DNA of 64,000 bases from Aldehydirespirator sp965248735 (lineage in GTDB: Bacteria > Actinomycetota > Acidimicrobiia > Acidimicrobiales > Aldehydirespiratoraceae). Shown piece after piece: positions 62,044 to 64,000 of this stretch; the first letter of the stretch is position 1; each line of letters starts with the position of its first letter. The stretch spans positions 2,728,001 to 2,792,000 of the forward strand of contig OZ252146.1 of assembly GCA_965248735.1 (NCBI GenBank), read 5' to 3'. The translations under genes were made by a program, and so were the position numbers. The notes under the pieces are model-generated. The model ran no database searches and was not told where the DNA came from. It was given only the letters and a program-made list of their open reading frames with translations.

Positions 62044-64000
62044 GTGTCAGACATCGAGCGCCACGAGGCGTTCTTGAACCCGGCGGTGGTGAGAGGACAC
62101 CGCCTCCGGCTCGTCGCAGCGAGCTGGTTGAAGCTGAGGGCAGCCGGACCCGGGGGACACCGGGGAGGGTGGAAGCAGCCCTGACAACGACGGGACGCGC
62201 CAGCACTGTCAGATGGTGTGGGCCCGGCTAGCAAGACGGAAAGGCGTACGTGAGGAACCAGTGGCTGAACGCCCCTCAAGAGATCCAGCAGCTCGAACCT
62301 GACAGATCAGGGCTGCGTCGCAACGCGTACCCGGCCATCTTTGATGGGCGGGGAACTTCTAGATCGGTCGATGTCGCCGGTCGGGAGGTCATGGTGAATG
62401 CCTGCGGCGTAGCCATGACGAGGTTGCAGGGGCATAGCTGGGCGCCGACCCCGTCGAAGGGTTCAGGAATGAACGTGGGAACCATCTCGCTGGTCCCTGC
62501 CCGCTGCCCGGCCAGGGCGGCGGGCGGGCAGGCCTGTCGCCGGTTGATGCCGTCGGGATGGGGCGGAGGGTTCGTAGTAGTCCGAGCACGGGAAAGCCGT
62601 GCACATGGCGAAGGGACCCAGTGTGGTCGCAGCTTCGATGCCGAACGGGGAGTCCGCTGGTGAATACCGGCGTTTCGTGGCCTGACCTCTTGGAGGCCGA
62701 GCCGCGGGTACTCGCGATGCAGTCGAAGCTGCACCAATGGGCGAAGGCCGATCCTGGCCGTTCGTTCGATGACGTGTTCAACCTCGTCTATGACCCGGCG
62801 TTTCTCGTTGTGGCGTGGAGCCGGGTGCGGGCAAACAAGGGCGCGCGAACCGCTGGAGTCGATGGGGTCGCTGCGCGACCTGTCGTCTTCGGTGTCGAGT
62901 CGATGCTGGACGGGCTGCGAGATGATCTCAAAGCTCGCCGGTTCCGGCCCGAGCGGGTGCGGGAGAAGACGATTCCCAAGGCGAGCGGCAAGGTCCGCTC
63001 GTTGGGGATCCCGACTGTCGCTGACCGAGTCGTGCAGGCCTCGTTGAAGCTGGTGCTCGAACCGATCTTCGAGGCGGACTTCAAACCGTGTTCCCACGGT
63101 TTCCGCCCGAAGCGACGGGCCCAGGACGCGATCGCTGAGATTCACTACCTCGGCTCGCCCAGCAGGAACTACCACTGGGTGTTCGAAGCAGATATCAAGG
63201 CGTGCTTCGATGAGATCGACCACACCGCCCTCATGGAACGTGTGCGACGTCGAGTCCGAGACAAGCGTGTCCTGGGTCTGGTGAAGGCGTTCCTCAAAGC
63301 TGGTGTTCTCGCAGAGGACGGCAGCCGACGAGCAACGATCACCGGCACACCCCAAGGTGGGATCCTCTCGCCGCTGTTGGCCAACATTGCCCTGTCCGTG
63401 CTGGACGAGCACTTCGCCCAGAAATGGGAAGCGCTCGGCCCGGAATGGACCCGCGCCAAACGTCGACGCGCCGGGGAACCGGTCATGCGCCTCGTCCGCC
63501 ACGCGGACGACTTCGTGGTCATGGTCCACGGCACCCGCGACGACGCCGAAGCGCTCTGGGATGAGGTCGCAGCGGTGCTCGCTCCGATGGGGCTGCGCCT
63601 CTCGGAAGAGAAAACGAGGGTCTGGCGCATCGACGAAGGGTTCGACTTCTTGGGCTGGCGCATCCAGCGTCGGAACTGGAGAGGCCGCGCCGGCAAGAAA
63701 GCGATCTACACCTACCCGTCCAAGAAATCGTTGGCTTCGATCATCGCGAAGATCAGACTGCTGACTCGCCGTCGACGTCATCGAACGCTCACAGACCTGC
63801 TGCGCCGGTTGAACCCGACGCTGCGGGGCTGGTGCAACTATTTTCGGCACGGCGTGTCAACGCAGACCTTCAGCTACGTCGATCATTTCGCCTTCTGGCG
63901 GATCGTCGGCTGGCTGAAGAAACGCCACGTCGGGCTGAACATGCACACCCTGGTTCGCCGCTACCTCCCAGGTTGGAGGATCCACGACGACGGCATCGAG
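62044..64000 (+). mobile_element. Group II intron, 5' part (runs past window end)
   Basis: The 5' end is probably the GTGTCAG at 62044, followed by about 600 nt of structured, non-coding RNA sequence containing the AAGGCGTACGTGAGGAACCA block typical of bacterial group II intron domain I, then the maturase gene. The 3' domains V-VI and splice site are not in the window. Inserted in IS3 orfB. Confidence 0.8.
62660..64000 (+). CDS. ltrA: Group II intron reverse transcriptase/maturase (partial, 3' end missing)
   Basis: 447 codons are visible without a stop. GTG 62660 has a GGGGAG site seven bases upstream. RT blocks in order: VAWSRVRANKGARTAGVDGV (RT0), IPKASGKVRSLGIPTVADRV (RT1-2), EADIKACFDEIDHTALM (RT3), GTPQGGILSPLLANIAL (RT4), RHADDFVVMVHG (RT5; HADD instead of YADD), FDFLGWRIQ (RT7), then domain X with LNPTLRGWCNYFRHG. 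Promotes splicing and retrohoming of its intron. Whether an HNH endonuclease domain follows cannot be seen. Confidence 0.93.
   Translation, partial: MNTGVSWPDLLEAEPRVLAMQSKLHQWAKADPGRSFDDVFNLVYDPAFLVVAWSRVRANKGARTAGVDGVAARPVVFGVESMLDGLRDDLKARRFRPERVREKTIPKASGKVRSLGIPTVADRVVQASLKLVLEPIFEADFKPCSHGFRPKRRAQDAIAEIHYLGSPSRNYHWVFEADIKACFDEIDHTALMERVRRRVRDKRVLGLVKAFLKAGVLAEDGSRRATITGTPQGGILSPLLANIALSVLDEHFAQKWEALGPEWTRAKRRRAGEPVMRLVRHADDFVVMVHGTRDDAEALWDEVAAVLAPMGLRLSEEKTRVWRIDEGFDFLGWRIQRRNWRGRAGKKAIYTYPSKKSLASIIAKIRLLTRRRRHRTLTDLLRRLNPTLRGWCNYFRHGVSTQTFSYVDHFAFWRIVGWLKKRHVGLNMHTLVRRYLPGWRIHDDGIE

Noticed and set aside
62660..64000. Retron or defence reverse transcriptase
   Set aside because: RT0, the maturase X domain and upstream intron-like RNA identify a group II intron protein.

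Overview
This 64 kb window has high GC, GTG starts, actinobacterial-type acyl-CoA dehydrogenase pairs, a DyP peroxidase and S-layer-homology repeats. That suggests an uncultured actinobacterium, most likely of the class Acidimicrobiia. The class is my inference from gene style, because no rRNA is present. Two tRNAs and the RNase P RNA are the only stable RNA genes seen.

Layout. 0-20.5 kb is mostly core metabolism: trpD, rnpB, a tightly overlapping peptide-type ABC transporter operon (binding protein, two permeases, two ATPases, then an endonuclease/exonuclease/phosphatase-family hydrolase), a C4 zinc-ribbon coiled-coil protein, a 5'-nucleotidase-like HAD protein, a DyP peroxidase, an acyl-CoA ligase, the three-gene proton-translocating transhydrogenase, a TrpB2-like tryptophan synthase and an enoyl-CoA hydratase. 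20.5-40.6 kb is accessory and heavily rearranged: a Fic protein between direct repeats, a decayed large defence-type protein, a Ymh-family gene, a 2611-residue S-layer-type giant carrying a dikinase-like module, broken SDR and IlvD genes, and a truncated transposase of unusual type. 40.7-48.7 kb returns to housekeeping-like genes: tRNA-Val, an IMPase-like phosphatase, an apparent selenocysteine peroxiredoxin, two acyl-CoA dehydrogenases, a CAT-anticodon tRNA, and a CreD/regulator/membrane-protein cluster. 48.9-64 kb is a mobile island: tyrosine integrase, IS256 and IS3 relics, an SbcC/SbcD-like pair bracketed by 57-bp direct repeats, a KTSC protein with an OLD-family nuclease, a two-TM protein, a repeat protein, and an IS3 element split by a group II intron whose maturase runs off the window.

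Main points of interest. (1) A bcp-type peroxiredoxin has an in-frame TGA exactly at the peroxidatic cysteine, with a SECIS-like stem just after it, so it is probably a selenoprotein. (2) Two separate modules (Fic; SbcCD-like) are each flanked by direct repeats. (3) The giant secreted protein carries a His-domain/ATP-grasp pair in the order known from glucan water dikinases, between adhesin-type beta domains and SLH repeats. (4) Exact in-frame tandem repeats of 15, 30 and 33 bp have expanded inside otherwise ordinary metabolic genes. All family names come from motif recognition only; no database search was possible.
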